Under the pieces are notes generated by a model that did no database searches, was not told the DNA's origin, and was given only the letters and a program-made list of their open reading frames with translations. A program made the position numbers and the translations under genes. Source: Mesobacillus jeotgali (GTDB lineage: Bacteria; Bacillota; Bacilli; Bacillales; Cytobacillaceae). Taken from it: a stretch of 64,000 nt of DNA. Each line of letters begins with the position of its first letter. Positions within the stretch are counted from its first letter, which is position 1. The stretch is taken from assembly GCF_031759225.1 (NCBI RefSeq), contig NZ_CP134494.1, positions 2,540,501 to 2,604,500 on the forward strand. The letters are read 5' to 3'. Shown one piece after another: positions 1-10,022 of the stretch.

Positions 1-3000
1 TGATTTGCAGGGCAGATAGAAGAATATGGACACTATTGGATGAACTGAACTTATAGGCAATGGAGCTGCCAAGTTCGCCTTTAACTGGGTTAGTCAAGCT
101 GCCAAGAGTTGTGCCGCTATAGTTATCAAACACTGAATATTGTACGCTGCCTTTTGGATTGAGAAGCAATGGGATTTCTTCACCTTTATTGAATCCCTTA
201 AGGATTGGGTGGTTTTCATCGACCCGAAGATTCAGTTCCTTATCGACAAAACTATATTCGAACTCTTCAGGATCCCCATATACATCACTCAAATCTCCTA
301 TTGATCCACCGAACAATGAAGTGAATATAATACTAACTTCATTTTCATTAGCTTTTTCCACCAATGCCTTAAATCTGTCGTCCTCCATGTACAAATCATT
401 GACAATGATCAATTTATAGTTTGAGATGTTCTCTATCAAATTTTCAAATTCCTTATATGGATGGAGATCAACGTCATAACCATTGTTTTCAAGGAATGGC
501 ATGATTTTGTCCTGTTGATAAGGGTTCGCTAGTAGGGCAATTTTTTCCGAAACAACAAGCGAGACATTCAAGTCTGTCTTCTGGCCTGTGGTAATTTCTA
601 CAGCCTGGTAAATCGGCTTATATCCGCCCGCAATCACCCTGACTTCATATTGGCCTGCAGGAAGGGTCGCCTGATAACTTCCATCTAGACTTGTTGTGAC
701 AGCTACTGGTGTGCCAATCACTTCCAGTCTTGCACCCTCTATTGCATCTTTTGTAGAAGCATCGATAATTTTTCCTGACAGGATACCGGAATCGACAGGC
801 TCTAGGTCGAAGTTTTCATTTAATGCTTCGCCGTTTTCAATTGAAACTGTGAATTCTTTTGAAGCATGTCCAAAAGCGTCAACAGTCAAGGTATATGTCC
901 CTTCCTCTAATGCAGCAAAGAACTTCCCTTTTTCATCTGCTTCATAGGTTTTGCCTGTTTCAGTTACTGTAACAGTGCCCTGGACAGGCCCGTTGACATT
1001 TTGGACCACGCCATGAAGTTCACCGACCAGAGCCTCTTTCTCATCTAGTGCCCAGTTCAGCGCGTTATTCAACAGCTGTTCTCTTGCCGGATCGAAAGAT
1101 TCATTCGGCTTGAATACATGGCTGATAGTCATATTTGCTAAAAGAATCTCCACTGAATCGGCTGTCCTGCCTTTGTAGGCGATCATGCTTCCCTTCTCAC
1201 CTGTTCCTGTATGGGAGAAATCGACGATGGTTTTACCCGAATAGCCGTCAAAGCCATAGTAATAACCTGACTTTCCAGGTATTTCGATGATGTCTCCTTT
1301 CTTAAAACCTGCAGTAAGAGGATGGTCACCCATTACAGATCCCTGTGCTCCTGGTTTGTTGTTATGTTCGAAAATAGTTTTAGGATCATTATTAAATTCC
1401 TGCAAATATCTAATTGAACCGCGTCCTCCAGCCTGGCCTGTCCAGATGACTGATTTCCTGTTTTCATCCAAAGCTTTCTGGAATGCTAAAAACTCTTCTT
1501 TTGACGGTTCAAGATTCCTGGCATAATCAGAATTCGCGAAAACAACATCCACTTCATCCAATTTATCAGTATCTTTATAATCCAGGGAAATGACCTTATA
1601 GCCTCTTTCCTCCAAATATTGCTTATAAGTAGTTCCTGAAGCTGTCAGGTCCACGATGATTCCTACCGTTGGTGAAGGCTTTAATTTCACATTCAAGGTT
1701 GCCTCTTGGCCGTCTGTGATTTTCACCTCAATGTCCTGGCGTACATAGCCTTCCTTTTCTACCCTCGCTGTATAGTCCCCTGGTTCCACTTTTGTAAGAT
1801 TGTAAAGGCCCTGCACATTTGTTTCTGCCTCTTTTGGTGCACCTAACAGTGTAACCTTCGCACCCTCAATTGCATTTCCATCCTTGGAATCTTCCACACT
1901 GCCTGTAATGGAGGCAACATTTTCTGCTACTGACATTGGAATCTCCTTTGGCTCACCGTCCATTTCTGCTGTTACTTTCATCGTTTTATTGGCATAGCCA
2001 TAGGAACTGATTTCAATCTCGTATTCTCCTGCTAGCGTCGCGATTGAAAAACTGCCATCCTCACTGCTTGACTGAGTTTGGAACGGCTGTCCCTTCACCT
2101 TGATGTCTGCTTTTAATGGATTGCCTTCTTCATCAACAATCGTCCCGCTGATTACTGGGTATTTTACATTTGCTGCCCATAACACAGAATTAATGAGAAG
2201 CTGTTTTCCCTCCTCAGTATAGTCCTTGGCACCATGGTAATAAGCAAATCCGTGGCCGCTCAACAGCAATTCAACACTGCCGGCAGATCTCGGTTTATAA
2301 GCAACCCCAAGGCCGTGAGCGGTGTCCGATCCTTCATGCTTGATTTCCGCAAGAGGATAGCCGCTGTAATCCTTGAAGTAACCAACATAACTGGCTGCTG
2401 GAGTGAGGATTTCAACCACCTCACCAGCCTTTGCTCCATCAAATATTGGATGTTCCTCGATTATCTTGTACTGCGCAGCTTCAGTTGTCTTCCTTATTGT
2501 CTTAAGCTCTTTCGGATCCTTTCTGTAATTCACCAGCTGTTTAATGCCGCCACCCCAGACCGCATCACCATAGATCAGGCTGGTTTGTGCTTTATCAGCA
2601 GCTTCCATCATTTCATCAGTTATGGCTGCTGAGCTAGGGTCATTGAAAAATATGACATCAAACTCTTGCATTCTCTGAACTAATTCTGCCGGTGCTACAT
2701 CTATAACATTTACTCCGATTTCCCTAAAGAGGGCTTTAAAGTTTTTATCGGAAGAATAGTAATCACCTACTACACCTACTGATGGCATAGTGTGCAACTG
2801 AATGTCAAACTCACCTGAAAGACGTGCAACATCCACACTTTGAGTTTGTGTGATGTATCCCTCTCTACTGAATTCAAGTTCATATACTTCTTCCTCTAAC
2901 CCAGAAACTTCATATCTTCCATTGGCAGAGGTTTGAACTTCAGCAATCGTCTCGCCTGCTGAGTTTTCAACTGCAATATCGACCCCCCCGAGCTCCATTC

Positions 3001-6000
3001 CTGATATGGAATCCGTTACTGTACCTGATAGCAGCCCTTTTTCTGACTCACCCAAAGTGATTTGGACTGTTGCAGGTGTCTCCTTTGCTATAGTAACTGT
3101 TTCTGCTCTGGAACCCAGTCCTTTCGATCTTACTTCAAGTTTGAATGTGCCTTCATCATGGAAAAGTGTGAAGTTTCCGTCGGCGTCAGTCTTCACTTTA
3201 ACTCCTGTTTCTAGCACTTCGATGTTTGCCACGACAGGTTCCCCGGCTGCATTGGTTACTGAACCTGTGATTTTTCCGAATTCAGCGTTGTACAGATATT
3301 CAATACTGTTAAAAAGGATTTGCTGCTGGCCGCGAAGCCAGGCCTTTGAACTTTCCCAAGGAACAGTCGCATGGCTTGACAACAATAAATGGGCACTGTC
3401 CTCAGATACTGCGTTATAGGCAATACCCGATCCGACAAATCCTTGATCTGTGTTGCCGATTTTACCGATTGTCCTTCCGGAATACTGATTGAACCAGGCA
3501 AAATCTGCATTATTCTCTAAAACATTTATTCTGTCCCCAATTTCATAGTCCTTGAAGATCGGATGTTCTGCTTCAACCTGAATTCTTACTTCACCACCAT
3601 CATAGTCATGACCAAGTTCTTTAGGATCCTGGAAAAAGTCTTTCAAGTGATGGATGGATCCATAGTTCGCGCCCCACTGATCTGTGAAGATAATGCTGAC
3701 ATGATTAGCTTTTGCATTATCTACCAGAACTTTGAACTGCTCTTCAGTTGGCTTGATCCCTTCCGAACCATAACCGCCATTCAGGTAAAGCAATTTATAG
3801 CGGCTTATGTCCTCGACAACATCCCAGCCGCGTTCTTCAGCGATAAATCCATTAACATTCAACAGGGTTGTGATTTCACTCTTATAGTCATTTAGGACAG
3901 CAATATCAATTGGCTGCAATTCGAAAGTTAGTTCTGTATCATTGCCAGGTTCAATAACGATATCCATGCTCCCGCTTTTATAACCCTTTAATGCAAACTG
4001 TGCCAAATAGGTTCCTTCATATACTTCTTCCCTGGAAAATACTCCTTTACTGTCCGTCTGCCCCTCAATAGGTGACTGATTGAGGCTGACAGTCACTCCC
4101 TCTACCGGCTTTCCAGTACGCTTGTCTTTTACAAGGATGGATAAAGAACCGTAATCAGCTTCTTCCATTTGATAATTTTTCTTGAATTGATAACCTGAAG
4201 AAAGCTTCACATTTTCAGTGATTTGCTTTTTACCATAAGCAGAAATTCTGATTGTATAGTCACCTGGGGCATGCTTAAGCAAAAATGCTCCCTCTTTATC
4301 TGTGCTGACAGTTTCCCCTGTCTCTACCACCGTGACAGTACCCTCTATTGCATTGCCTTCGCTATCTTTCATTATTCCTTTTACAGAGCCAGGTGAGCTA
4401 TAGCTCTTCACACCTGTCTGGAAAGGTACAATAACCTGTCCTGAAAGAATAGGGATACCCGATGTACTATAAACCGGGAGAACGAAATCTTTCAATCTCT
4501 CACCGGTGTACACATCAATGACAGAAAGATTTCCGCTAGTTCCTGCAAAAAATAATAGTCCATTTGCAGAAACAGAACCACTGTTCAAGGTAGTGCCCAC
4601 GGAGCGGTTGTTCCAAATCTCCTTGCCATTATTGGCGTCGAACGCCCGCAATACTGGCTGAACAGCTGAACCAATAACGACAATATTTTCATAGACGATT
4701 GGTGAGCCAGCTTGAGTATCACCAATACCGCCTGCCTTCCATTTCTCTACGCCTGTCCTGCTATCCAGGGCATAAAGTGTCCCGCCTTCAGTGTTAAAAT
4801 TAGTGCCTGCAACATATAGTGTGCCGTCAACAAATACCGGCTTTGAAGCAATACCTTCATTTGTTAGTGTTTTGTTCCACACTTCTGTTCCGTCTTCTAT
4901 CCTGAGCGCTCTTAACTTTTGATTATCATAGCTTCCGATAAATAACATCCCATCTCCGGCACTAGGACCGAAATAGGTAGGCGCGCCAAGATCGACACTC
5001 CATTTCTTTTCTCCATTTTCTGCATTTAGCGCTGTAATCTTTGCATCTTCTGAAAGATCAGATGAAACAAATAATGTTCCATCAACAAGTAATGGAGATT
5101 CATAGATTGCCATTGCTCCAACAACCGTCGTCCAAATAACGCTTCCGGATTTAAGGTCCAATGCGTAAATCTTCCCGTCTTCTCCTCCTGAAAGATAGAC
5201 AGTATCACCATCAATTGTCGGCGATGACCTGTTATTGCTTCCAATTCTTACAGACCATTGCTCCTTGCCTGAAATCGCATCAAGTGCTACAACGTACCCG
5301 CTGTCCGTAACAAGGACTACTTTGTTATCAGCTGCAGTAGGGGTGGAAAATAGAATCTTCCCTTTACCTGCAGTATCGTACTCCCAGCTTTCCTCTAAGG
5401 CAGCCAGGTCAATTGCATTTGGAGAAACAGCATTTCGTTGATTGTTGCCGTTCGCCATTGACCATTCTTTATTTAAAGTGGCAGAGTTACTTTTCACCTT
5501 AAATTCAATGGAAGTATCCGCATTAACATCCAATTCTTTTGCCAATCCATCTATGCCTTCGCCAGATACCTGAAGGACATACTGACCGGCAGGCAAATTC
5601 TTCAGTTCAAATGTTCCGTTTGCATCTGTCCGATATATTGGCAGCGGTGCGCCTTTGACTCTTATGAAAGCATACGGTACAGGTTCCTCTGTGCTGTCCG
5701 TTACTTTTCCAGTTACACTAAATGTTTGGGCATTCTCCAATACCCAATTTACAGATAAAGTTTCGCCTTTTTTAAGGTCGATAACTGTTTCGTAATCCTG
5801 ATAGCCAAATGATGTAACCTGGATTTTATGGCTTCCTTCCCTGATTTTGTAATTGAATTCCCCGCCCTTCCCAATGGTATAGGAAATAGCCTCTTCTTTT
5901 ATTTCAAATTTCCCTTCAATCGGCTCACCATCCTTATTTGTCAGCTTGCCAGTGAGCTCACCGGCAAAAGCGGTTTCGGTGATAGCCTGGTAAATATTCA

Positions 6001-7579
6001 TTATTCCCGTTCCATAGGAATCGTTGGGCAGAGTACCCATTTGCGGTTCCACTCTGGAAGTCTTCTTCAGTGTTTCTTTTATGTGGTCAATTGTCAGGTT
6101 TGGATTAGCCTGCAATAATAAAGCTACTGCTCCAGTGACATGTGGAGTTGCCATTGATGTACCACTGATTGTGTTGTATTTCCCTTCATTCCTTTTAGCC
6201 GGCCAGGCTGAATAAATTTTGTGGCCGGGTGCAGAAATATCAGGTTTTATGATCCGCTGCTCATCACCGTTTTCATCCTTCCAAAAGACCGGGCCACGGC
6301 TGGAAAAAGATGCTGCCTGGTCATACATATCAGTTGCGCCAACTGCAAACGATTCGGGGAAGCTGCCAGGTGAGCCGATTGTCTGTGATCCAGGGCCATC
6401 ATTCCCTGCTGCAAAAGATGGAAAGATTCCTGCTGACACCCAAGCCTTAACATCTTCATAGAATTCAAGGTTATAAGTATTGGAATTCCCCCATGAGTTA
6501 TTGACTACATGAGGAGCCTTTGATGGGTCACCACCTGGAGCCATGAACCATTGAAAAGCTTGATGAATGGCAGATAGAGTCGTAGAACCCCCATCGTTGA
6601 AAATTTTTGCAGCAATCCATTCTGCTTCAGGTGCTACTCCAATCGGTTCCCCGCTGCCGCCTCCGACTGCTGTGCCGGCTACGTGGGTACCATGGCCATG
6701 ACCGTCATTCGGTGTCTCATAGCCCTGGCCTGATACATCAATCCACGAATATTGATGATTGCCATCCCGGCCGCGGTAGTTTTGTTTAAGAGCTTCATGA
6801 TTTCCGTCTACACCGGAATCCATGATCCCCACCACGATACCTTCACCTTTTAATCCGTATTGACCCCATACCTTTGGAGCATAAATTTTCTCTAGTCCCC
6901 ATTGAGGAAGACGCGGTGGATTATCTTCCACCGTCACTTCAGGAAGGCTGAGTGTTTGATCGAGCGAGATTTCAGCTACATCGTCACGTTTCTCAAGTTC
7001 TTCAAAACCTTCTTTTGTGATAGTGGCGGTGATTCCATTGATAATCCAGAGAGAATCCTTCTGCTTGACTTTCCCCTTTGTTTCTAAAACATCCAGTGCC
7101 TGTTTGATTCCTTTTTGTGAATTGGTCGCTTTATCTTTGAGGTGGTCTTGGATTGTTTTGATCTTTTCAGCGCGGTTTTTCTTGGTTTTCACTTGAGGAT
7201 AGATCTTGTTGAGGTCTGCCTGGTCTTTCATCCTGATGATGACATCGATTTCTTGGTCCTTTTTAAATGCTTCAGAAAGAGCTGCATCTTTTTCCTTTTC
7301 TACTGCTGGATCATCGTCTTTCAAAGGCGGTGGGTAGATTCCCAGTCCGTCCAGCAGATTTGCCAGTTCGTTTATCTCTGCTGATGGAGTTCCTTGATCT
7401 TCTGCTTTTTCAGAAGCTTGCTCACGCTGTTTCTCCAGCACGAGTTCTTCCTCTGAAAAACTCTTAGGTTTCTGTTCGGCTGCAAAAGACGGCTGGCTAG
7501 TAAATGATGAAAACACCATCAGGAACGCTAACATTACTGCCGACAGTTTTCTTACTGTAACCTTCTTTTTATTTCGCAA
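1..7579 (-). CDS. Giant secreted S8 (subtilisin-like) serine protease with PQQ-type propeller and repeated CarboxypepD_reg/GATase-like modules (3' end outside window)
   Basis: At least 2526 codons are open with no stop. I chose the TTG at 7579: AGGGGGTG lies 9 nt upstream and it yields a clean signal peptide (MRNKKK..., hydrophobic core, cut near FAA). The ATG at 7600 has no usable RBS. Order: inhibitor_I9-like propeptide (~residues 75-190); subtilase domain with Asp254 (MDSGVD), His299 (GHGTHVAG) and Ser475 (GTSMATPHV); two carboxypeptidase-regulatory-like Ig folds (~535-700); PQQ-type beta-propeller blades (~715-1045, repeated ALDxxxGxxxW); then modules of two regulatory-like folds plus one flavodoxin/GATase-like domain, whose GATase-like parts begin near 1226, 1598, 1970 and 2343. 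It resembles a bacillopeptidase F-type extracellular protease. The catalytic triad is complete. The C-terminus, possibly a wall anchor, is outside the window. Confidence 0.93.
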   Translation of the reverse strand, partial: MRNKKKVTVRKLSAVMLAFLMVFSSFTSQPSFAAEQKPKSFSEEELVLEKQREQASEKAEDQGTPSAEINELANLLDGLGIYPPPLKDDDPAVEKEKDAALSEAFKKDQEIDVIIRMKDQADLNKIYPQVKTKKNRAEKIKTIQDHLKDKATNSQKGIKQALDVLETKGKVKQKDSLWIINGITATITKEGFEELEKRDDVAEISLDQTLSLPEVTVEDNPPRLPQWGLEKIYAPKVWGQYGLKGEGIVVGIMDSGVDGNHEALKQNYRGRDGNHQYSWIDVSGQGYETPNDGHGHGTHVAGTAVGGGSGEPIGVAPEAEWIAAKIFNDGGSTTLSAIHQAFQWFMAPGGDPSKAPHVVNNSWGNSNTYNLEFYEDVKAWVSAGIFPSFAAGNDGPGSQTIGSPGSFPESFAVGATDMYDQAASFSSRGPVFWKDENGDEQRIIKPDISAPGHKIYSAWPAKRNEGKYNTISGTSMATPHVTGAVALLLQANPNLTIDHIKETLKKTSRVEPQMGTLPNDSYGTGIMNIYQAITETAFAGELTGKLTNKDGEPIEGKFEIKEEAISYTIGKGGEFNYKIREGSHKIQVTSFGYQDYETVIDLKKGETLSVNWVLENAQTFSVTGKVTDSTEEPVPYAFIRVKGAPLPIYRTDANGTFELKNLPAGQYVLQVSGEGIDGLAKELDVNADTSIEFKVKSNSATLNKEWSMANGNNQRNAVSPNAIDLAALEESWEYDTAGKGKILFSTPTAADNKVVLVTDSGYVVALDAISGKEQWSVRIGSNNRSSPTIDGDTVYLSGGEDGKIYALDLKSGSVIWTTVVGAMAIYESPLLVDGTLFVSSDLSEDAKITALNAENGEKKWSVDLGAPTYFGPSAGDGMLFIGSYDNQKLRALRIEDGTEVWNKTLTNEGIASKPVFVDGTLYVAGTNFNTEGGTLYALDSRTGVEKWKAGGIGDTQAGSPIVYENIVVIGSAVQPVLRAFDANNGKEIWNNRSVGTTLNSGSVSANGLLFFAGTSGNLSVIDVYTGERLKDFVLPVYSTSGIPILSGQVIVPFQTGVKSYSSPGSVKGIMKDSEGNAIEGTVTVVETGETVSTDKEGAFLLKHAPGDYTIRISAYGKKQITENVKLSSGYQFKKNYQMEEADYGSLSILVKDKRTGKPVEGVTVSLNQSPIEGQTDSKGVFSREEVYEGTYLAQFALKGYKSGSMDIVIEPGNDTELTFELQPIDIAVLNDYKSEITTLLNVNGFIAEERGWDVVEDISRYKLLYLNGGYGSEGIKPTEEQFKVLVDNAKANHVSIIFTDQWGANYGSIHHLKDFFQDPKELGHDYDGGEVRIQVEAEHPIFKDYEIGDRINVLENNADFAWFNQYSGRTIGKIGNTDQGFVGSGIAYNAVSEDSAHLLLSSHATVPWESSKAWLRGQQQILFNSIEYLYNAEFGKITGSVTNAAGEPVVANIEVLETGVKVKTDADGNFTLFHDEGTFKLEVRSKGLGSRAETVTIAKETPATVQITLGESEKGLLSGTVTDSISGMELGGVDIAVENSAGETIAEVQTSANGRYEVSGLEEEVYELEFSREGYITQTQSVDVARLSGEFDIQLHTMPSVGVVGDYYSSDKNFKALFREIGVNVIDVAPAELVQRMQEFDVIFFNDPSSAAITDEMMEAADKAQTSLIYGDAVWGGGIKQLVNYRKDPKELKTIRKTTEAAQYKIIEEHPIFDGAKAGEVVEILTPAASYVGYFKDYSGYPLAEIKHEGSDTAHGLGVAYKPRSAGSVELLLSGHGFAYYHGAKDYTEEGKQLLINSVLWAANVKYPVISGTIVDEEGNPLKADIKVKGQPFQTQSSSEDGSFSIATLAGEYEIEISSYGYANKTMKVTAEMDGEPKEIPMSVAENVASITGSVEDSKDGNAIEGAKVTLLGAPKEAETNVQGLYNLTKVEPGDYTARVEKEGYVRQDIEVKITDGQEATLNVKLKPSPTVGIIVDLTASGTTYKQYLEERGYKVISLDYKDTDKLDEVDVVFANSDYARNLEPSKEEFLAFQKALDENRKSVIWTGQAGGRGSIRYLQEFNNDPKTIFEHNNKPGAQGSVMGDHPLTAGFKKGDIIEIPGKSGYYYGFDGYSGKTIVDFSHTGTGEKGSMIAYKGRTADSVEILLANMTISHVFKPNESFDPAREQLLNNALNWALDEKEALVGELHGVVQNVNGPVQGTVTVTETGKTYEADEKGKFFAALEEGTYTLTVDAFGHASKEFTVSIENGEALNENFDLEPVDSGILSGKIIDASTKDAIEGARLEVIGTPVAVTTSLDGSYQATLPAGQYEVRVIAGGYKPIYQAVEITTGQKTDLNVSLVVSEKIALLANPYQQDKIMPFLENNGYDVDLHPYKEFENLIENISNYKLIIVNDLYMEDDRFKALVEKANENEVSIIFTSLFGGSIGDLSDVYGDPEEFEYSFVDKELNLRVDENHPILKGFNKGEEIPLLLNPKGSVQYSVFDNYSGTTLGSLTNPVKGELGSSIAYKFSSSNSVHILLSALQI

Positions 7580-7735
7580 TTCCCTGCACCCCCTGCTCAT
7601 TTGATTACCGAAGAAATACTGCATAATTTTGTAAAAACCTTTTAATTTATTGAATATTTACACTATTCAAACAAAAATGAATACAAAGTATTACTATATT
7701 TGTAATATATAGGAAATTAGTATCAGAGGAATGGC

Positions 7736-7765
7736 ATGAAAAAAAGACCATGAGTATGGTCTCTG
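7736..7765 (-). terminator. Intrinsic terminator of the Clp_N-GNAT gene
   Basis: On the minus strand AGACCAT-actc-ATGGTCT is followed by a run of seven T, a few bases after the stop codon at 7775. The remaining bases up to the protease start (7600-7735) are AT-rich and I see nothing else in them. Confidence 0.8.
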
Positions 7766-7774
7766 AAGTAGCTC

Positions 7775-8623
7775 TTATTCATTTAAAGGAATGACTTTCG
7801 CGTTACACGCTTTTTCATAAAATTCGATTGGTCCAGCTTGATGGATGATAATTTCTTTATAACCCTTTCTTAACATTCCTTCCAGGCAAACATGCAGCAA
7901 TGACTCTCCAATACTTCTAGCTCTTTTGTATTTCGTGACACCCATAGGGCCAAAATAACCCGGTTGATGTGTGTCAAAAGCTGCAAAGCCAATTATATCC
8001 CCTGATTGATCTTCAGCGATATAAATGGATGGAAGATGACGCTCAACCGCCTGTTTGATCGTCTCAGTCCATCGCGCCCCAAACTCTTCTTTTATGAACA
8101 GGTTCAGCCTCTCAACATCTTCATTCCTGACCATTCTAATATTCTTGTAAAGCTGCTTCTGTGGACAGTAACCTGATAAATCCAGATACATATCCCGGGA
8201 TACTGTCGCCAGACTTAGAAATGTGTTTTGCTGTTCCGGAGTCAAAACTCTATCAGTATGTCCGGATTTAATCAAAGCCTTCAGGACATGACCTGCGTTT
8301 AGAAAAATTTGATTGTAGTTTCTCATGTAGCTTATTGCTTGATCAATAACTAGTTTCGTTGATTGACAAAATGGAGTTTTAATAGGTTCGCAGATTACGA
8401 GAGAAAGGTTTTCATGAAAGTGATTACATGAGTTCTTCAAAGAATCGATGTCCAGGCCGCTCTTTTGTATTGCCTCTTTTATTGGGTATGAACCACCATC
8501 CAAGCATCCAAGGAAAAGATGCTCAGGCATTAAGCATCGGCTTTCGCGCTGTTTGCATTCCTGTTCTGCTATGCTAAAAACTTTTGCCATTTGCTCCGTA
8601 AGTTTAACTTCATTTAACTCCAT
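7775..8623 (-). CDS. Clp N-terminal-domain / GNAT acetyltransferase fusion protein
   Basis: The protein has 282 aa from the ATG at 8623; AAGGAGG lies 8 nt upstream, so a longer TTG start at 8641 is rejected. Residues ~1-130 resemble the double Clp repeat of ClpC/ClpA N-domains (MPEHLFLGCL, with a second half around LNAGHVLKALI). Residues ~160-280 resemble a GNAT N-acetyltransferase (YIAEDQSGDIIGFAAFD, then the acetyl-CoA loop region RARSIGESLL). No AAA+ ATPase part is present, so it is not a chaperone. A plausible reading is an acetyltransferase whose Clp_N part docks an adaptor or substrate. The substrate is unknown. It is monocistronic, with its own terminator. Confidence 0.8.
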   Translation of the reverse strand: MELNEVKLTEQMAKVFSIAEQECKQRESRCLMPEHLFLGCLDGGSYPIKEAIQKSGLDIDSLKNSCNHFHENLSLVICEPIKTPFCQSTKLVIDQAISYMRNYNQIFLNAGHVLKALIKSGHTDRVLTPEQQNTFLSLATVSRDMYLDLSGYCPQKQLYKNIRMVRNEDVERLNLFIKEEFGARWTETIKQAVERHLPSIYIAEDQSGDIIGFAAFDTHQPGYFGPMGVTKYKRARSIGESLLHVCLEGMLRKGYKEIIIHQAGPIEFYEKACNAKVIPLNE

Positions 8624-8684
8624 TCCAACCCTCCTTAACAATTTTATATAGTTTGTGATGATTTACAATCCTGATAGGGTCATT

Positions 8685-9650
8685 CTACGCACTGATTTTT
8701 ATTTGCCCTTCTTTTTTTCTGATGGTTGAAAGGCTGTGAAGTGCCATACCAAGCATGACGAGGATGATTCCGATCCAGGATAACGAGTTTGGCAGAGGCA
8801 GTGACAGGATAAAAAATTCGCCTGCCAAGGCAAACAGAACCTCCATTGCCTGAGTTGCTTCAACAGCAGCGAGCTTCTGCATATTTCCTCTCACTAAGTC
8901 TGTAGCCTTGAAGAATAAAACAGTCGCTATCACTCCAGATGTGATGGCTACTAAAAGGGACTGGAAGCTTTGGTTCATTGTAGGAGGGCCCACTGTCAAA
9001 AGTCCGTATAAAGCTAAGAGCACCCAAAAAGGCAGACTGGCAAGAGTCATTCCAAGGACACGTTGATATGCGTCAAGATCTCCGTTTGTAACTTCCATCA
9101 TTTTTCTATTTCCCAGAGGATAAGCGAAAGATGCGATCAAAACTGGGATGACCCCGAGTAAAACCATTTTAAACGGTAAATGTCTTGCATGTTCTAATTG
9201 CATTAGCAAGATTCCTGCTAAAATAATCACTGACATCCCAAGTCCCTTGAAGGGTATTTTAGCCCTCACCGTTACTAAACCCTCAATTGTCATTCTCCTT
9301 TCATAAAACAAGGGACTGAGCAAAGCGCCGGATATGATTGTGATTTGCCATGTCCCTGCAATCAGCCAACCTGGTGAAAAGGCAGCAGCATATGTAAGTG
9401 GTGCATAAAACAAGACAAAGCCAACAAAGCTCCAAAGAAACCAAGGAAAAGGATTTTGTTTGATACTCTGAATTACCGGCTTTAAGTTTCTCCTTGCTGC
9501 CACAATGGCCATTAGAAAAGGAACCATGAATATGTATCTAAGGGAGGCGCTCCATATCCAGCTTCCCCCAGATAACTCCATCGATTGATTTAAAACAAAG
9601 GTGAATGCAAAAAAGAAGGCTGCAAAAATACCTAATAAAATCGGTCGCAA
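8685..9650 (-). CDS. DMT-superfamily multidrug-resistance efflux transporter (EmrE-like, PF13536 type)
   Basis: The protein has 321 aa with about ten hydrophobic helices arranged as two EamA-like halves. The TTG start at 9650 follows GGGGGAGAAGTGA directly upstream. The N-terminus is helix 1 itself (LLGIFAAFFFAFTFVLNQSM). The overall pattern (SWIWSASLRYIFM, WQITIISGALLSPLFYERR) fits the long multidrug-resistance efflux transporter family found in bacilli. It is an integral cytoplasmic-membrane protein, presumably exporting a small organic molecule; the substrate cannot be told. It stands alone between the Clp_N-GNAT gene (same strand) and a decayed RDD fragment. Confidence 0.8.
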   Translation of the reverse strand: MRPILLGIFAAFFFAFTFVLNQSMELSGGSWIWSASLRYIFMVPFLMAIVAARRNLKPVIQSIKQNPFPWFLWSFVGFVLFYAPLTYAAAFSPGWLIAGTWQITIISGALLSPLFYERRMTIEGLVTVRAKIPFKGLGMSVIILAGILLMQLEHARHLPFKMVLLGVIPVLIASFAYPLGNRKMMEVTNGDLDAYQRVLGMTLASLPFWVLLALYGLLTVGPPTMNQSFQSLLVAITSGVIATVLFFKATDLVRGNMQKLAAVEATQAMEVLFALAGEFFILSLPLPNSLSWIGIILVMLGMALHSLSTIRKKEGQIKISA

Positions 9651-9849
9651 TCACTTCTCCCCCTTAAAAACAGGAAAACCTGCATAATGGATGCTACACA
9701 ATCAGAAAGCAAATACAAAGGTCAATATAACAAGTTATTAAGCATTAATATACCATAATAACAGTTTAGGAATCACCAAGTTTTTCCACAAATTCGGAGA
9801 GATAAAGGATGGATTTTTATTGATTCTAAAGTTCGTGAAGTCTGATAGT

Positions 9850-9882
9850 ATAAAAGAAACACCTGGCAGGCCAGGTGTCGGT
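9850..9882 (-). terminator. Intrinsic terminator, minus strand
   Basis: On the minus strand ACACCTGGC-ctg-CCAGGTGT is followed by TTCTTTTA. It lies just after the stop of the RDD-family remnant (9895), so it is probably the original terminator of that decayed gene or of the FUSC operon. Bases 9651-9849 hold nothing else recognisable. Confidence 0.7.
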
Positions 9883-9894
9883 TAAATACTCATT

Positions 9895-10020
9895 TTATTG
9901 TTCATATTGTATTTCATTGGGTTTTTCATAAGTTACATATGTGCCGGCAATGAAATCATGGATCGCTCTCTTGTCCTCACGCATATGTTTTTTATTGGAC
10001 TCAAATGAATGGCGGCATTT
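9895..10020 (-). pseudogene. Remnant of an RDD-family membrane protein (C-terminal tail only)
   Basis: Reading the minus strand from about 10020 gives a short in-frame tail ending at a TAA at 9895-9897. It contains REDKRAIHDFIAGTYVTYEK, which matches the conserved end of RDD-domain proteins (…HDxIAGTYV…). An ATG at 9984 would give only 29 aa, without a convincing RBS. The three membrane helices expected upstream are absent because the FUSC-type gene ends at 10023. I read it as a gene end left after a deletion. A functional micro-protein is possible but less likely. Confidence 0.55.
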
Positions 10021-10022
10021 CC

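Noticed and set aside
2234..2632. 132-aa plus-strand reading frame
   Set aside because: It lies fully inside the giant protease gene on the other strand, has no RBS and its sequence resembles no protein; it is an antisense shadow.
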